From positions 1 to 21,959 of IMG/VR virus record IMGVR_UViG_3300042429_000463: 21,959 nt of DNA; one strand, given 5' to 3'. Positions 1 through 8,087 of the stretch are shown piece after piece. Made by a program: the position numbers and the translations under genes. This DNA is from a virus. The notes under the pieces were generated by a model, which saw nothing but the letters and a program-made list of their open reading frames with translations, did not search any database and was not told the origin of the DNA. The number at the start of each line of letters is the position of its first letter. Positions within the stretch are counted from its first letter, which is position 1.

Positions 1-43
1 TACCCTCAATGTTTATACTAAAACCAACTACTGTATTTGCCAT
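1..43 (-). CDS. 5' end of a tail gene, possibly the tape measure protein (partial)
   Basis: An ATG at 43-41 opens a frame that stays open to the window edge and encodes MANTVVGFSINIEG. It begins 1 base after the stop codon of the 721-residue tail protein, as in the other tightly packed tail genes here. Only 14 residues are visible, so the function is inference. A long tape measure gene would fit the position after the tail chaperone and baseplate-like genes, and the opening is compatible with such proteins, but any tail gene is possible. Confidence 0.55.
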   Translation of the reverse strand, partial: MANTVVGFSINIEG

Positions 44-44
44 T

Positions 45-2210
45 TTAAACGTTTAATTTTCCTATTAACAAAGTGTTTCTAATTTGCGTCTGCTCCGTTC
101 CGTTTCCTAAATCGTCATAAATCAAATAGGTCTTTGTGGATTCATTACTTGTAACCGAAAAGCTATTTATTTCTTGTAAGATATAATTATCTCCATGAAT
201 CTTAACGCGCTTTCTAAAATCTAACTGACGAATCATTAAAGCATCCCAAAAGATGTAACACTCAACCTCTTTACCTGCCTGTCTTCTTATAAATTCAGCT
301 ATGTAAAAACGTTCTAATAAACCTTGAATCTGAAAGCCGTTAACCGTTTCACTTCCAAAACTAAGGCTCATGAAATCGCCCGTAGTATTATTATAGTCTA
401 CCATATAAGCGACAGGGGTATCGTACTCATTAGTAGTCGCGCCATCATTTATATTGATAGTACCGTTATACTCAGGGTCTGTTTTATCCGTAGCCAATAG
501 TCTTGGCATGATATCATAGTTCGCCTCCGTTACGCTTGTATTCTCTAAGTAGTTTTCAGACCAGATAATCGGCATCATTGGAGTTTTAGTTGTATTCGCT
601 CCCTGAATCGTACTATCGGCAATAACTAAAGTAGAACTGAAAAAAGGATTCTCAATTAGGTCTTCGTCTTTTTGAAATCTGTTAGGTATAAAAGTAAAAC
701 GCGCCTGATGTAAAGCGACAGCCTCTATACCGTTTAACGCTTCCAGTGTCGGGTCATTACTATCATACTGCCAACTAAATTTTACTAACTGGTTAATATC
801 AGAACGTGAGTAAATCTCACCTCCTTTGATTAAATCAACATCTTCTGTCAAGTCTAAGATAGTAGTCTCATAAAATCCCTGTTCATTATTTTGTACTGCT
901 GGTCTACTTTGGTTAAGGTAAGTATCAGCAGGTTCTATTGTTACGTTTCTATTATCTACATCCGTTTGGAAAGTAAGGTTAAAAGCATGAGCCAAACCTT
1001 TGATAAATTCAAGGCTATTCCATTCTTTGTTTAGGAAGTATCTAAAGTCTACTTGTAAACCAGAAGATACTTCAGCTTCTCCAAATATTTCTAATTTAAA
1101 TTCCCAAGTAGTTACATTTTGTCCAGTAGGTACTTCAGCATTTGCAATTCCTAAAGATAATTGAGTTCCTGCTGTTAAATAAACAACATCAGATTCTATA
1201 CTTGCATAAGCATTGCCTGAATATGGAGCAAATAATCCACCAAATAAAATAGTACTATTTGGAATTGGATTTGTAACATCATTATTTATAGCTACATTAA
1301 ACCAGCTTCTGTGAAATCCAGTTGAAACAACATCAACAGTTAACCTTGCATAATAATAACCTGTTACTGGAACTGTATAAAAACCAGTTCCTATGTTATA
1401 AGGAGTAGCTAAATTTGGCTGAACAATATTTGTAAATAGAAAAGGAGTTACTAAATATGGTGGCGTAGGAATAAAATATTCTAAATTTGTTGGCGGTTCG
1501 CTTAAAGTTACATTTAAATAATCTTTACCATATTGAGGGTCATCAATCTTATCAGCTAAAGGTACTGGCATAATTAAACGCTCTGCACTATCTAAGCTGA
1601 AAAAATTACTTGTATATGTATAGCTTATATCGCTAAAGATTCTGTCTAAAATAGCTTTAACGAATAATGCAGGGGTAAATTCAGACCATTGAACCTCTCC
1701 ACTCACAGACCAGTTTTTCCACTTAATAAGAATGTACTTATAGATGTCAGTATAAACATTACTAAAGCTACTTAAAACCGTTCCTGAGTCAAAAGTGTGA
1801 GTACCGAAGTCATATTGGTAAATATACTTATCTTTTAACTGAGCGACCCAGTCAACGTTATTACCATAAAAACCAACTTTGTAAGTCTTACCCTTCCAGT
1901 AGTACAAATCTGGTTCTATCGTTGTACTTGTTAACTGTGCCAAACCGCTAAAGAATGGTAAGCCGTTAACCTCAATACTTGCAGTTAACAAAACCTGTTT
2001 GTTTCCTGTCTCTTCACTTACATCGTAAAACCTGCTAAAGATAACATCGTTGTTATGAGTACTCGGAAGTTCAAAGGAATACTCAGAACGTGAGCCTGTA
2101 TTGACAGCGAATCCATCTCTATCTTTTAAAGAATAGGTAAGGTTTAAATTCAAGTCATTAACTGGTAAATCAACAACCTGATTATCTATGATTATCTTAA
2201 TATCAGCCAT
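45..2210 (-). CDS. Large tail/baseplate-like structural protein (721 aa)
   Basis: This protein of unproven function probably belongs to the distal tail or baseplate. The N-terminus (residues 38-60) has a motif of the kind RSEYSFELPSTHNNDVIF, which I recall from tail-region proteins of Bacteroidota phages. Residues about 256-378 look like a beta-rich jelly-roll (C1q/TNF-like) insert with the pattern GFYTVPVTGYYYARL near 276-290 and a VYLTAGTQLSLGI strand near 343-355; the flanking parts (100-240 and 385-721) read as one continuous structural protein. The start ATG overlaps the stop of the upstream 441-residue gene in a TAATG junction, which fixes it. DNA coding for the insert lacks CpG dinucleotides (see findings). 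There is no signal peptide or membrane segment. The tail role comes from context and remembered family resemblance. Confidence 0.8.
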   Translation of the reverse strand: MADIKIIIDNQVVDLPVNDLNLNLTYSLKDRDGFAVNTGSRSEYSFELPSTHNNDVIFSRFYDVSEETGNKQVLLTASIEVNGLPFFSGLAQLTSTTIEPDLYYWKGKTYKVGFYGNNVDWVAQLKDKYIYQYDFGTHTFDSGTVLSSFSNVYTDIYKYILIKWKNWSVSGEVQWSEFTPALFVKAILDRIFSDISYTYTSNFFSLDSAERLIMPVPLADKIDDPQYGKDYLNVTLSEPPTNLEYFIPTPPYLVTPFLFTNIVQPNLATPYNIGTGFYTVPVTGYYYARLTVDVVSTGFHRSWFNVAINNDVTNPIPNSTILFGGLFAPYSGNAYASIESDVVYLTAGTQLSLGIANAEVPTGQNVTTWEFKLEIFGEAEVSSGLQVDFRYFLNKEWNSLEFIKGLAHAFNLTFQTDVDNRNVTIEPADTYLNQSRPAVQNNEQGFYETTILDLTEDVDLIKGGEIYSRSDINQLVKFSWQYDSNDPTLEALNGIEAVALHQARFTFIPNRFQKDEDLIENPFFSSTLVIADSTIQGANTTKTPMMPIIWSENYLENTSVTEANYDIMPRLLATDKTDPEYNGTININDGATTNEYDTPVAYMVDYNNTTGDFMSLSFGSETVNGFQIQGLLERFYIAEFIRRQAGKEVECYIFWDALMIRQLDFRKRVKIHGDNYILQEINSFSVTSNESTKTYLIYDDLGNGTEQTQIRNTLLIGKLNV

Positions 2211-3535
2211 TAGTTTTGTTGTACGCTTATATTATTAGATTCTGTAAACTTAACAGTCACGTTTATCAGTTCATTAGTTTCTTCAATCTTTATCTGACTG
2301 TCAGTAATTACAACTGATACCAAACCGCTCGGAGTTTCCATATAGACCTCTGGACTACTTAACAACTCTGCTAACCATTCGCCCCAACTAACATCATAAA
2401 AAGTGCTTTCTACTTCATACTCTTTTAATACTGTCTGTTGTATCTTATACCTACCTTTGTCCCATGTATAAGTAGATGGCGATGGTGGTGTAGCTTGAAT
2501 CCAAGTTTGCATCTTTTGCGCTATCTCACTTGCATTAGATTCTAATACTGTTTTCTTATTCGTGAAAGTGTAAGCATCCGAACCGCCTAATCTATTAAGC
2601 CAGTGAAGCCTTACTTTATTAGCACAACAGTCTACAACTTTGAACATATATTTAACACCTTGTAAAGTGAACGTACTTGGTGCTATTAGATTTCCTGCCT
2701 GTATAGAGTAATAATAACCTTCTGGAATATTTGCTAAAGCTAAACCAAACAAAGGATTAAAAGCCGTATAAGTTGCGACTGCTAACTGTGGTATCCCTAT
2801 GCCTAAAGTTCGAGGTGTAAGCGTACTATTTGGAGTCAATGTAATAAACCCAGCAGAACCTACAACGGTCTGGCTACTATCATAAATAATAACTCTTAAA
2901 GCGTTAGTTCCTGCCGTTGGAATATAAGACATTGTCTGGTTATCCGTTCTGCAAATAGGAATAGGATTGTTAGTCTTTGCTGAAGCCTGTGGTAAAACGT
3001 ACGGAAGTTTAGTAAGCCAATATCTATCGTAAACATTTGGGACAGCAGGATAGTCAATAGCGTAATTATCTAAACCCATGTAGTCCAAAGTTTGACGCGT
3101 TCCTATTGTGGCAAAGAAACCAGTTCCGATAGTATCTAAAACTGGTGAACCGCCTGAAGTTAACTGAGTCAATAGATTTGTAATAGGGTCTATATAATAA
3201 TAAGATATAATTAACCCTACTGAAGTATGACAGTCTGAATTTAAAACATTATAAACAACATTTAAATCCTTTGCAAATACCGAAGTAATTGTCTTTGGAT
3301 TTGGAGCAGAAACTGTCTGCAAAACCTTAGATACATCAAACTCGAAAAAAAACGTAGTTGGTGCGCTACCTGTTGTATAAGCTGGTTGTTTTCTTATCGT
3401 AGTAACTACAATAGAATCCACAACAATTGAAGCTACAGCCAAAACCAAATTTTCAGTAGTTGTTTGAGACGTAACAAAGACATTAGGTCTGTACATCGAA
3501 TTAGGACTATATGGAGGTGTGTATATTACAGCCAT
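2210..3535 (-). CDS. Tail-associated structural protein (441 aa)
   Basis: No enzymatic motif is visible. The protein is rich in Thr, Ser, Val and Tyr, has few charged residues in its first 300 positions and reads as a beta-rich structural protein. Near residues 306-325 it has CCANKVRLHWLNRLGGSDAY; a 'W-L-N-R-x-G-G-x-D' core of this kind is familiar from tail or baseplate proteins of Bacteroidota phages next to the large protein seen here downstream. A more charged C-terminal part (about 330-441) may be a separate domain. The ATG start lies 6 bases after the upstream gene, and the stop overlaps the next start (TAATG), so the two are probably translationally coupled. The exact place in the virion is unknown. 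Confidence 0.75.
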   Translation of the reverse strand: MAVIYTPPYSPNSMYRPNVFVTSQTTTENLVLAVASIVVDSIVVTTIRKQPAYTTGSAPTTFFFEFDVSKVLQTVSAPNPKTITSVFAKDLNVVYNVLNSDCHTSVGLIISYYYIDPITNLLTQLTSGGSPVLDTIGTGFFATIGTRQTLDYMGLDNYAIDYPAVPNVYDRYWLTKLPYVLPQASAKTNNPIPICRTDNQTMSYIPTAGTNALRVIIYDSSQTVVGSAGFITLTPNSTLTPRTLGIGIPQLAVATYTAFNPLFGLALANIPEGYYYSIQAGNLIAPSTFTLQGVKYMFKVVDCCANKVRLHWLNRLGGSDAYTFTNKKTVLESNASEIAQKMQTWIQATPPSPSTYTWDKGRYKIQQTVLKEYEVESTFYDVSWGEWLAELLSSPEVYMETPSGLVSVVITDSQIKIEETNELINVTVKFTESNNISVQQN

Positions 3536-3540
3536 TATGG

Positions 3541-3849
3541 TTATCCGTTTAAATAATTATTTAATTCTTGGTCAGTTGACACTTGACTATCAAAGCTACT
3601 AACAAAGTCATCAGCAGTTGTATAAGGTAAAACCAAAGTTTTAATGCTTACTCTTGCAAAAGCTAACTGTACGGATTCGCTTGCATTGTCATAATCTGTT
3701 TCGTACTTTGTAGGAATCAATACTGTTTGATATTGCTTTTTATATTGAGTGTCCCAAAGAGCAAAAACTTTAAACATGATAGAAGTTAAATACTCTGTCA
3801 ATATTTCGTTTAAAAATCCTGCTTGTAATTCAGCTGTTTCTTGGTCCAT
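3541..3849 (-). CDS. Small tail-module protein of unknown function (102 aa)
   Basis: I do not recognise this protein. It is acidic, has no signal peptide or membrane helix, and looks largely alpha-helical at the N-terminus (residues 1-45), followed by a mixed region. It sits between the gp10-like gene and the 441-residue tail protein, with 1 base to the upstream stop and 5 bases to the next start, so it is cotranscribed with them. By position it could be a small connector or tail completion protein. The ATG start at 3849 is the only one that fits the tight spacing. Confidence 0.7.
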   Translation of the reverse strand: MDQETAELQAGFLNEILTEYLTSIMFKVFALWDTQYKKQYQTVLIPTKYETDYDNASESVQLAFARVSIKTLVLPYTTADDFVSSFDSQVSTDQELNNYLNG

Positions 3850-3850
3850 T

Positions 3851-4414
3851 TTATTTAATATTTACTTTTAGGTTTTTAGAATTTTGTTTACTTATTTCTG
3901 CAAAGGCTGAAATCATGATACTATCAATTACCATAGGAAAGTATTTAGAGATAGCCTCGTTTACTTTTGGAGTTGCTTCAGCTATACCTTCAGTAATCCA
4001 GTTTAACCTTCTGCCGTTCTTACTATAACTATAACTACCTTTCGTTGGCATTCCTTCCGTTTTATGTTTACGAGCAATAGCAAAAGCAATACGTTCCGCC
4101 TCTTTGCCTGACTTACCCATTCTATTCTGAACGAACTTAACTAATCCATCAATATACTTACTTTTCTTTGCTCCACTACCAGCGCTAAACGGAATCCTAT
4201 CCGCTTTAATACCGTAGTTTTGCACCATACCATAATCCAAAAAGGAATAGTCAATTATTACTTTACTTGCCTCACTTCTTATTTCGTACTTAATAGAGTT
4301 ATAAAGGTCGCCAGTCATCTTATGACCTTGCGCTTCCAGTTCTGCCTTAACAGAAATTAGAACAATTTCAGCGACCTCTGAACTCAATGTATTTAATGCT
4401 TCTTCCTGTGTCAT
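3851..4414 (-). CDS. HK97 gp10-like tail completion / head-tail joining protein (187 aa)
   Basis: The overall pattern fits the HK97 gp10-like family of head-tail or tail completion proteins. The N-terminal helix is followed by AEGHKMTGDLYNS-type residues (about 28-42: A-x-G-H-K-M-T-G-x-L-x-N-S-I), a beta segment, and an FLDYGMVQNYG stretch near 58-68, which is the usual place of the conserved '[YF]G-x-x-x-x-[FY]G' element. A basic region (about 80-130) follows. Function in the family: the protein acts at the head-tail or tail-terminator interface during assembly. The gene overlaps its upstream neighbour by one base (TAATG). I am fairly sure of the family and less sure of the exact role in this phage. 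Confidence 0.7.
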   Translation of the reverse strand: MTQEEALNTLSSEVAEIVLISVKAELEAQGHKMTGDLYNSIKYEIRSEASKVIIDYSFLDYGMVQNYGIKADRIPFSAGSGAKKSKYIDGLVKFVQNRMGKSGKEAERIAFAIARKHKTEGMPTKGSYSYSKNGRRLNWITEGIAEATPKVNEAISKYFPMVIDSIMISAFAEISKQNSKNLKVNIK

Positions 4415-4986
4415 TATTCTTGCTCTAAATCAATAATCGGAGGGGGTACATCTGCAAAGTCACCAGTCAATGTAGAAATGTCAGCCACGTCAATAGGACA
4501 ATCCCATTGATACCAGATACTGAAACTCGTATCTAACAAAACTAAGCTGTTATTGTGAGCGTCACTAAGGTAATCAATAGAGATAGGAGTTGTTATTCCA
4601 CATTGATAGTCCTTTGTTCTGCCTATCCTATTAAATTCGCTCAATACATTTACAGCCAAGTCCTCTAAATCGCTTTGTACTTCGATTATAGAACGCTGAT
4701 TAGTGCTTGCATCGTTATTGTAATATTGTAAGTCTGAGAATATCAAACGACAGTTAAGCGTTCCCCTTACTGATTTCTCTTTAATCTCTACGGAAGCCGT
4801 AGGATATAGCAACTGAACGCTCGGATAAATAACACCTACTGTGTTCTGACCAGTCCAGTTGTTTTGTACATTAGTGTTTACATCGGAATACCAACCATAG
4901 TGATAGAATCCAATTCTGCCAGCCGTACTTTGATTGATAGCTAAACAGATTTGGTTAAAAAGATTTGAGATTTGTACTAATTTCAT
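4414..4986 (-). CDS. Putative tail terminator-like structural protein (190 aa)
   Basis: No firm family recognition. The length, soluble alpha/beta look, and place directly upstream of the gp10-like gene suggest a tail terminator or neck protein; in many siphophages gp10-like and terminator genes are neighbours. The opening residues (MKLVQISNLFNQICLAINQS) form an amphipathic helix, the middle (about 50-90) has alternating hydrophobics typical of a beta sheet, and the tail (about 160-190) is acidic and Pro-rich. The start ATG is 3 bases after the stop of the frameshifted chaperone extension, and the stop overlaps the next ATG. The role is inferred from order only. Confidence 0.65.
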   Translation of the reverse strand: MKLVQISNLFNQICLAINQSTAGRIGFYHYGWYSDVNTNVQNNWTGQNTVGVIYPSVQLLYPTASVEIKEKSVRGTLNCRLIFSDLQYYNNDASTNQRSIIEVQSDLEDLAVNVLSEFNRIGRTKDYQCGITTPISIDYLSDAHNNSLVLLDTSFSIWYQWDCPIDVADISTLTGDFADVPPPIIDLEQE

Positions 4987-4989
4987 TAT

Positions 4990-5295
4990 TTAACGTTTAT
5001 TCATTAAAACATCTTGATAGCGTTTCTGGTAATCATTCTCAGCTGCGACACTACTAAGGTAAGTATAAGCCTCATAAAGATTAGCCAGTTCTGCGCTTCT
5101 CATAGGTGTTGCATCTGGTCTATTAAAAATACCGCTCTCTGCTATTTGTTTTATCGTTAAATACCAACCAAACCCCTCGTTTAATTGCTCAATTCCTGCT
5201 TTAATCGCATCAAATTCTGCGCGTTTGTATAGATTGCTGAACTTATTGCGTATTTCTCGATTTGCTTCGACAAAAAAAAAGCTACTGTCCAACAA
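4990..5295 (-). CDS. -1 frameshift extension of the tail assembly chaperone (gpT-like part)
   Basis: This open frame follows a TGA at 5298-5296 directly. It has no ATG near its beginning; the first possible start is a TTG touching that stop. It overlaps the end of the 255-residue gene by 115 bases in the -1 frame. Where the two overlap, the coding strand has nine T residues that allow slippage. Joining residues 1-225 of the upstream protein to the 94 residues read from base 5274 onward gives a 319-residue fusion. The extension is helical and charged. This G/GT layout is known for tail assembly chaperones, where a minority of ribosomes make the long form. I infer that this segment is expressed mainly as a C-terminal extension, not as a free protein. 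Confidence 0.7.
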   Translation of the reverse strand: MLDSSFFFVEANREIRNKFSNLYKRAEFDAIKAGIEQLNEGFGWYLTIKQIAESGIFNRPDATPMRSAELANLYEAYTYLSSVAAENDYQKRYQDVLMNKR

Positions 5296-5948
5296 TCATA
5301 TAAGTTCCAAGATAAGAATAATTCTTCACGTTTTAATAACTTATCAGAATATGGCTCATCTTTTTTTCTAACAAGTACGCACATCATTTTCGCCAGTGCC
5401 TTCCATTCTCCCCCTTCAACCTTTGCCATGTTAGCTTGAAATTGTGCAGCTTCTGCAAATTCAATAACCGTGCTATTAGCCATGAATCGCTCTGGCAAAT
5501 ACCAAAGTTCGTCATTAACCTCTAAGATGTTTGTATATTCGACTTCAGGTAAGTTATTAAAGATGTTTATAGTCTGAGCGTATAGCCATTGAAGATGGTC
5601 TACTCGCATTCCATTGCCACCATCCTGACCTAAGATAAAAGCAACATCTAAACCGCTGAAGTAAGAAATAACGCGCGCATAGTAAGGGAATAACTGCTGG
5701 TATTTAACAACGTCATCTATACTATCAATACTTGCAGTTAATTCATTTTTTGCTATTTCAAGTCCTTTGTTATCGCGACCCTCAATACATTCCTGAATCT
5801 TAATATTTGCCTTGTCAATACCCTTTAAGACCTGTGGCTTTGTAGGCTCAACAAAATCCAAATATTCAATATATTGTTTTAAAGTAATATCGTGTAAGGA
5901 TTCAGGATATTTAAATTTAACTCCGTTGTCTGTGGTAAGACTAATCAT
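5181..5948 (-). CDS. Putative tail assembly chaperone, gpG-like (255 aa)
   Basis: By context this is the short form of a tail assembly chaperone, which in siphophages and myophages binds the tape measure protein while the tail tube forms. The protein is soluble and mostly helical. It opens with MISLTTDNGVKFKYPESLHD, then has a region with DDVVKYQQLFPYYARVIS (about 77-94) that I recall from conserved proteins of Bacteroidota phages annotated as tail chaperones. The decisive evidence is the overlapping -1 frame and the T heptamer at codons 223-225. The ATG at 5948 overlaps the 108-residue gene by 8 bases. Unusual is its position: two genes after the large terminase, far from the possible tape measure gene. 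Confidence 0.65.
   Translation of the reverse strand: MISLTTDNGVKFKYPESLHDITLKQYIEYLDFVEPTKPQVLKGIDKANIKIQECIEGRDNKGLEIAKNELTASIDSIDDVVKYQQLFPYYARVISYFSGLDVAFILGQDGGNGMRVDHLQWLYAQTINIFNNLPEVEYTNILEVNDELWYLPERFMANSTVIEFAEAAQFQANMAKVEGGEWKALAKMMCVLVRKKDEPYSDKLLKREELFLSWNLYDCWTVAFFLSKQIEKYAISSAIYTNAQNLMRLKQELSN
5274..5280 (-). other. Candidate -1 ribosomal slippery site (T TTT TTT)
   Basis: In the frame of the 255-residue gene the coding strand reads GCT TTT TTT TTG, so the first seven T residues form a canonical X XXY YYZ heptamer (T TTT TTT). Slipping back one base after codon 225 moves ribosomes into the 94-codon extension. The whole run is nine T residues (5280-5272), so transcriptional slippage could also contribute. 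I see no strong downstream hairpin. Confidence 0.7.
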
Positions 5949-6267
5949 TGTTTTTTGGTTTTCGTGTTCTCTTTATGTTTTCGCTATGAGCCAATATTTG
6001 TCCAGATTCATTATCTTGACTTTCCTCATTTAACCTCTTTGCTTCCATAAGAGATACGCGCTTATCTTCAATGATTTGACTTTGAGTCTTTGGTTCTGGT
6101 GCTAAGATACCACCGTTGGTATTCCTAACAGATTTGAATCTGTTGCCAGAGTTATTATTTAGAATCCTTTGAATCTGTTGCAATAAACTTTTAGCTTGGT
6201 AGTTTGTCGGGTACTTACTCAAAATAGGTAGTAGTTCTGAAATCTGCTTTAAATCTTCGTTTGTCAT
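5941..6267 (-). CDS. Small charged protein of unknown function, after terminase (108 aa)
   Basis: I do not recognise this protein. Residues 1-40 form a likely helical domain (MTNEDLKQISELLPILSKYP), and residues 45-108 are rich in Asn, Lys, Glu and Gln and probably disordered, ending in a basic RTRKPKNND tail. There is no membrane segment. It is the first gene after the large terminase, behind a 61-base gap with an AT-rich leader but without a recognisable promoter or terminator, and overlaps the chaperone start by 8 bases. A role in assembly is suggested by position only. Confidence 0.7.
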   Translation of the reverse strand: MTNEDLKQISELLPILSKYPTNYQAKSLLQQIQRILNNNSGNRFKSVRNTNGGILAPEPKTQSQIIEDKRVSLMEAKRLNEESQDNESGQILAHSENIKRTRKPKNND

Positions 6268-6328
6268 AATATATTTATTTAGATATAAAAAAAGAATTTT
6301 GTTTGTGTTTATATGTATATGAATATAG

Positions 6329-7762
6329 TTAGTTGCTGAATGCCATTAAGCCTTTGTTATCCTCTGTTAGATGCCTGACTATATAACGTAAAGCGTCAAG
6401 CGTGTGGTCATGTTCTTCTATCGGTTCGTTGGTAGCGTTCCCATCCTTATCCTCTTTAAAGCGATACATTCCTATCTCTCGAATCAAATTATTAGAACTA
6501 TTAACAATCAATAACTCGTATTCTAAAATCTTCAGGATGCCAAAATAAATACTATTCGCCCCCTTTGGAGTTGGTTTAATATTATAGAACTTTTTTAGTT
6601 CAGCTATAATTTCTGGTCTGGCAGAATCCGCTATGATTTCGCTACCCCTTGAAATATTCAAGCGTCTCAATTCGTCAGTTATTCCCTGACTTGTCAAACC
6701 GCTCTTATATAGCTTTTCGCAAATATACAGCTTTTTATTTAATTTATCTAATTTACAATGTATTAAGGCTGTAGGGTCATTAAATCCAAAGTCTAAGCCG
6801 TAACCAGATAAACCTTTAGCGTTCTCAAATTCGCCTATTGAGATAGTCTTAAACTTAGGATAAACTAAACCGCCCTCGAATGGTTTAGGGTCTTGTTGGT
6901 AAAGCGCATGGAACGCTCGCGGATTTGCTCCCTTAATTTCATTCAATCGTTTTAAACTATGTTTATCTTCCCAAAGTGCTTGTCCTATTTCGCGCGGGTC
7001 ATTCTCATTAACATTCCCCTCACAGATTGCAGGAAGTGAAAGAATAGTCCAGCTGTTGTCATGGTTAAGATGTTTAAGGATTCGCCCTGAAAGGTCATCT
7101 AAGTTCCAACGGGTCTGTGTTACTATTATTTGTGAATCGTTATGTAGCCTTGTCATGAATACTTGAGTAAACCAATCCCAAACTCGCGCTCTATACGTTG
7201 CAGATTCCGCTTCGACTGCATCCTTTACAGGGTCATCAATTATGCCTATATCCGCAGGCGTTCCTGTAAGCGAACCACCAACACCAACAGACTTATAAAA
7301 GCCTCTATGATTGACTATCTCGAAAAGGTCTGAGTTTCTAAGGTAGTTACCTTTTGCAGCCGTTCTAACGTTTGAACTATTTAGTAATGTATCTGGAAAT
7401 ATAGCATTATATTTCTCATCGTCTATGATTCTCTGAACATCTCTATTGAATGAAGTTGCAAGGTCAGCAGAATAAGAGCAACCTATTATTTTAGCTTTTG
7501 GGTTTAGTCCTAATATGAACGCTGGCAGTCTTCTTGAAGTTAGTTCTGACTTTCCATGCTGAGGTGGCATGAATACCATTAGCTTTTTGATTTCGCCTTT
7601 TGCAAAGCGTTGTAAGTAATCAATGAGCAGTAAATGATGCCAGTTAAAAACGTAGTCATCCTTTGTATATTTAACGAAGTCTTTAAAAGATTTACTTGCT
7701 ATCGCTGCTCGAATCTTCGTTAAGTCTGTTAGCGATTCGTTCAAGTTCTTTAAGTTCGTCAA
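6329..7762 (-). CDS. terL: Terminase large subunit (477 aa)
   Basis: This is the packaging motor ATPase and nuclease that translocates and cuts phage DNA at the portal. The Walker A motif is MPPQHGKS at 65-72, Walker B is DIGIIDDP around 171-178, and the coupling motif is TQTRWN at 215-220. The C-terminal RNase H-like nuclease shows Asp324 in GYGLDFGFNDP, Asp379 in IIADSARP, and Asp452/Asp456 in HDHTLDALRY. The length is normal for the family. The start is uncertain: no ATG precedes Met62, so initiation must use TTG at 7762 or TTG at 7744 (or a rarer codon); the first overlaps the small subunit by 71 bases. Both terminase genes are adjacent, as usual. Confidence 0.95.
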   Translation of the reverse strand: MTNLKNLNESLTDLTKIRAAIASKSFKDFVKYTKDDYVFNWHHLLLIDYLQRFAKGEIKKLMVFMPPQHGKSELTSRRLPAFILGLNPKAKIIGCSYSADLATSFNRDVQRIIDDEKYNAIFPDTLLNSSNVRTAAKGNYLRNSDLFEIVNHRGFYKSVGVGGSLTGTPADIGIIDDPVKDAVEAESATYRARVWDWFTQVFMTRLHNDSQIIVTQTRWNLDDLSGRILKHLNHDNSWTILSLPAICEGNVNENDPREIGQALWEDKHSLKRLNEIKGANPRAFHALYQQDPKPFEGGLVYPKFKTISIGEFENAKGLSGYGLDFGFNDPTALIHCKLDKLNKKLYICEKLYKSGLTSQGITDELRRLNISRGSEIIADSARPEIIAELKKFYNIKPTPKGANSIYFGILKILEYELLIVNSSNNLIREIGMYRFKEDKDGNATNEPIEEHDHTLDALRYIVRHLTEDNKGLMAFSN

Positions 7763-8066
7763 GTGATAATTTTTTTAAGTCAATCTCTTTGTTCTGTGTT
7801 GTTATTTCTCCGACTATTTCAGTCTTTTGTGTTGCTTTGCCATAGTAATAGTCCAGTAGCATCTGTGAGGCTTTTAAATCGCCTTTTACAGCCTTTGATA
7901 GTAATACCTTAAAGATAGCATCCACTCCTGTAATACCGTTCTTTTCTTCACCTAAAGTCTTTTCTATAAGTTCTTTTATCGGTGGTAGCTTTTTAGGTCT
8001 TCCGTTTCCCTCGCGTCTGGAATCATATCCTTTTTTAAATGGTTTTAAGCTATCTGGATTTGCCAT
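7692..8066 (-). CDS. terS: Terminase small subunit-like protein, DUF5681-type (124 aa)
   Basis: The protein recognises phage DNA for packaging if it acts as the small terminase. The opening MANPDSLKPFKKGYDSRR and the following GNGRPKKLPP basic segment fit the DUF5681-type proteins that lie directly upstream of large terminase genes. A helical part (about 28-75, with KAVKGDLKASQMLLDYYYGK) and a charged C-terminal coil follow. I take the ATG at 8066; a GTG three codons earlier would give 127 residues, but the ATG matches the family opening. The 3' end overlaps the large subunit by up to 71 bases. I see no separate cos or pac site. Confidence 0.8.
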   Translation of the reverse strand: MANPDSLKPFKKGYDSRREGNGRPKKLPPIKELIEKTLGEEKNGITGVDAIFKVLLSKAVKGDLKASQMLLDYYYGKATQKTEIVGEITTQNKEIDLKKLSLDELKELERIANRLNEDSSSDSK

Positions 8067-8087
8067 AGAAATCACTTTTAAATCACA

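Noticed and set aside
5812-6033. A 73-codon plus-strand frame with hydrophobic residues
   Set aside because: Antisense to the chaperone and its neighbour; hydrophobicity stems from antisense of charged codons.
6268-6328. Possible promoter between the large terminase and the 108-residue gene
   Set aside because: The gap is AT-rich but has neither TTTG nor TAnnTTTG on the minus strand; no hairpin is seen.
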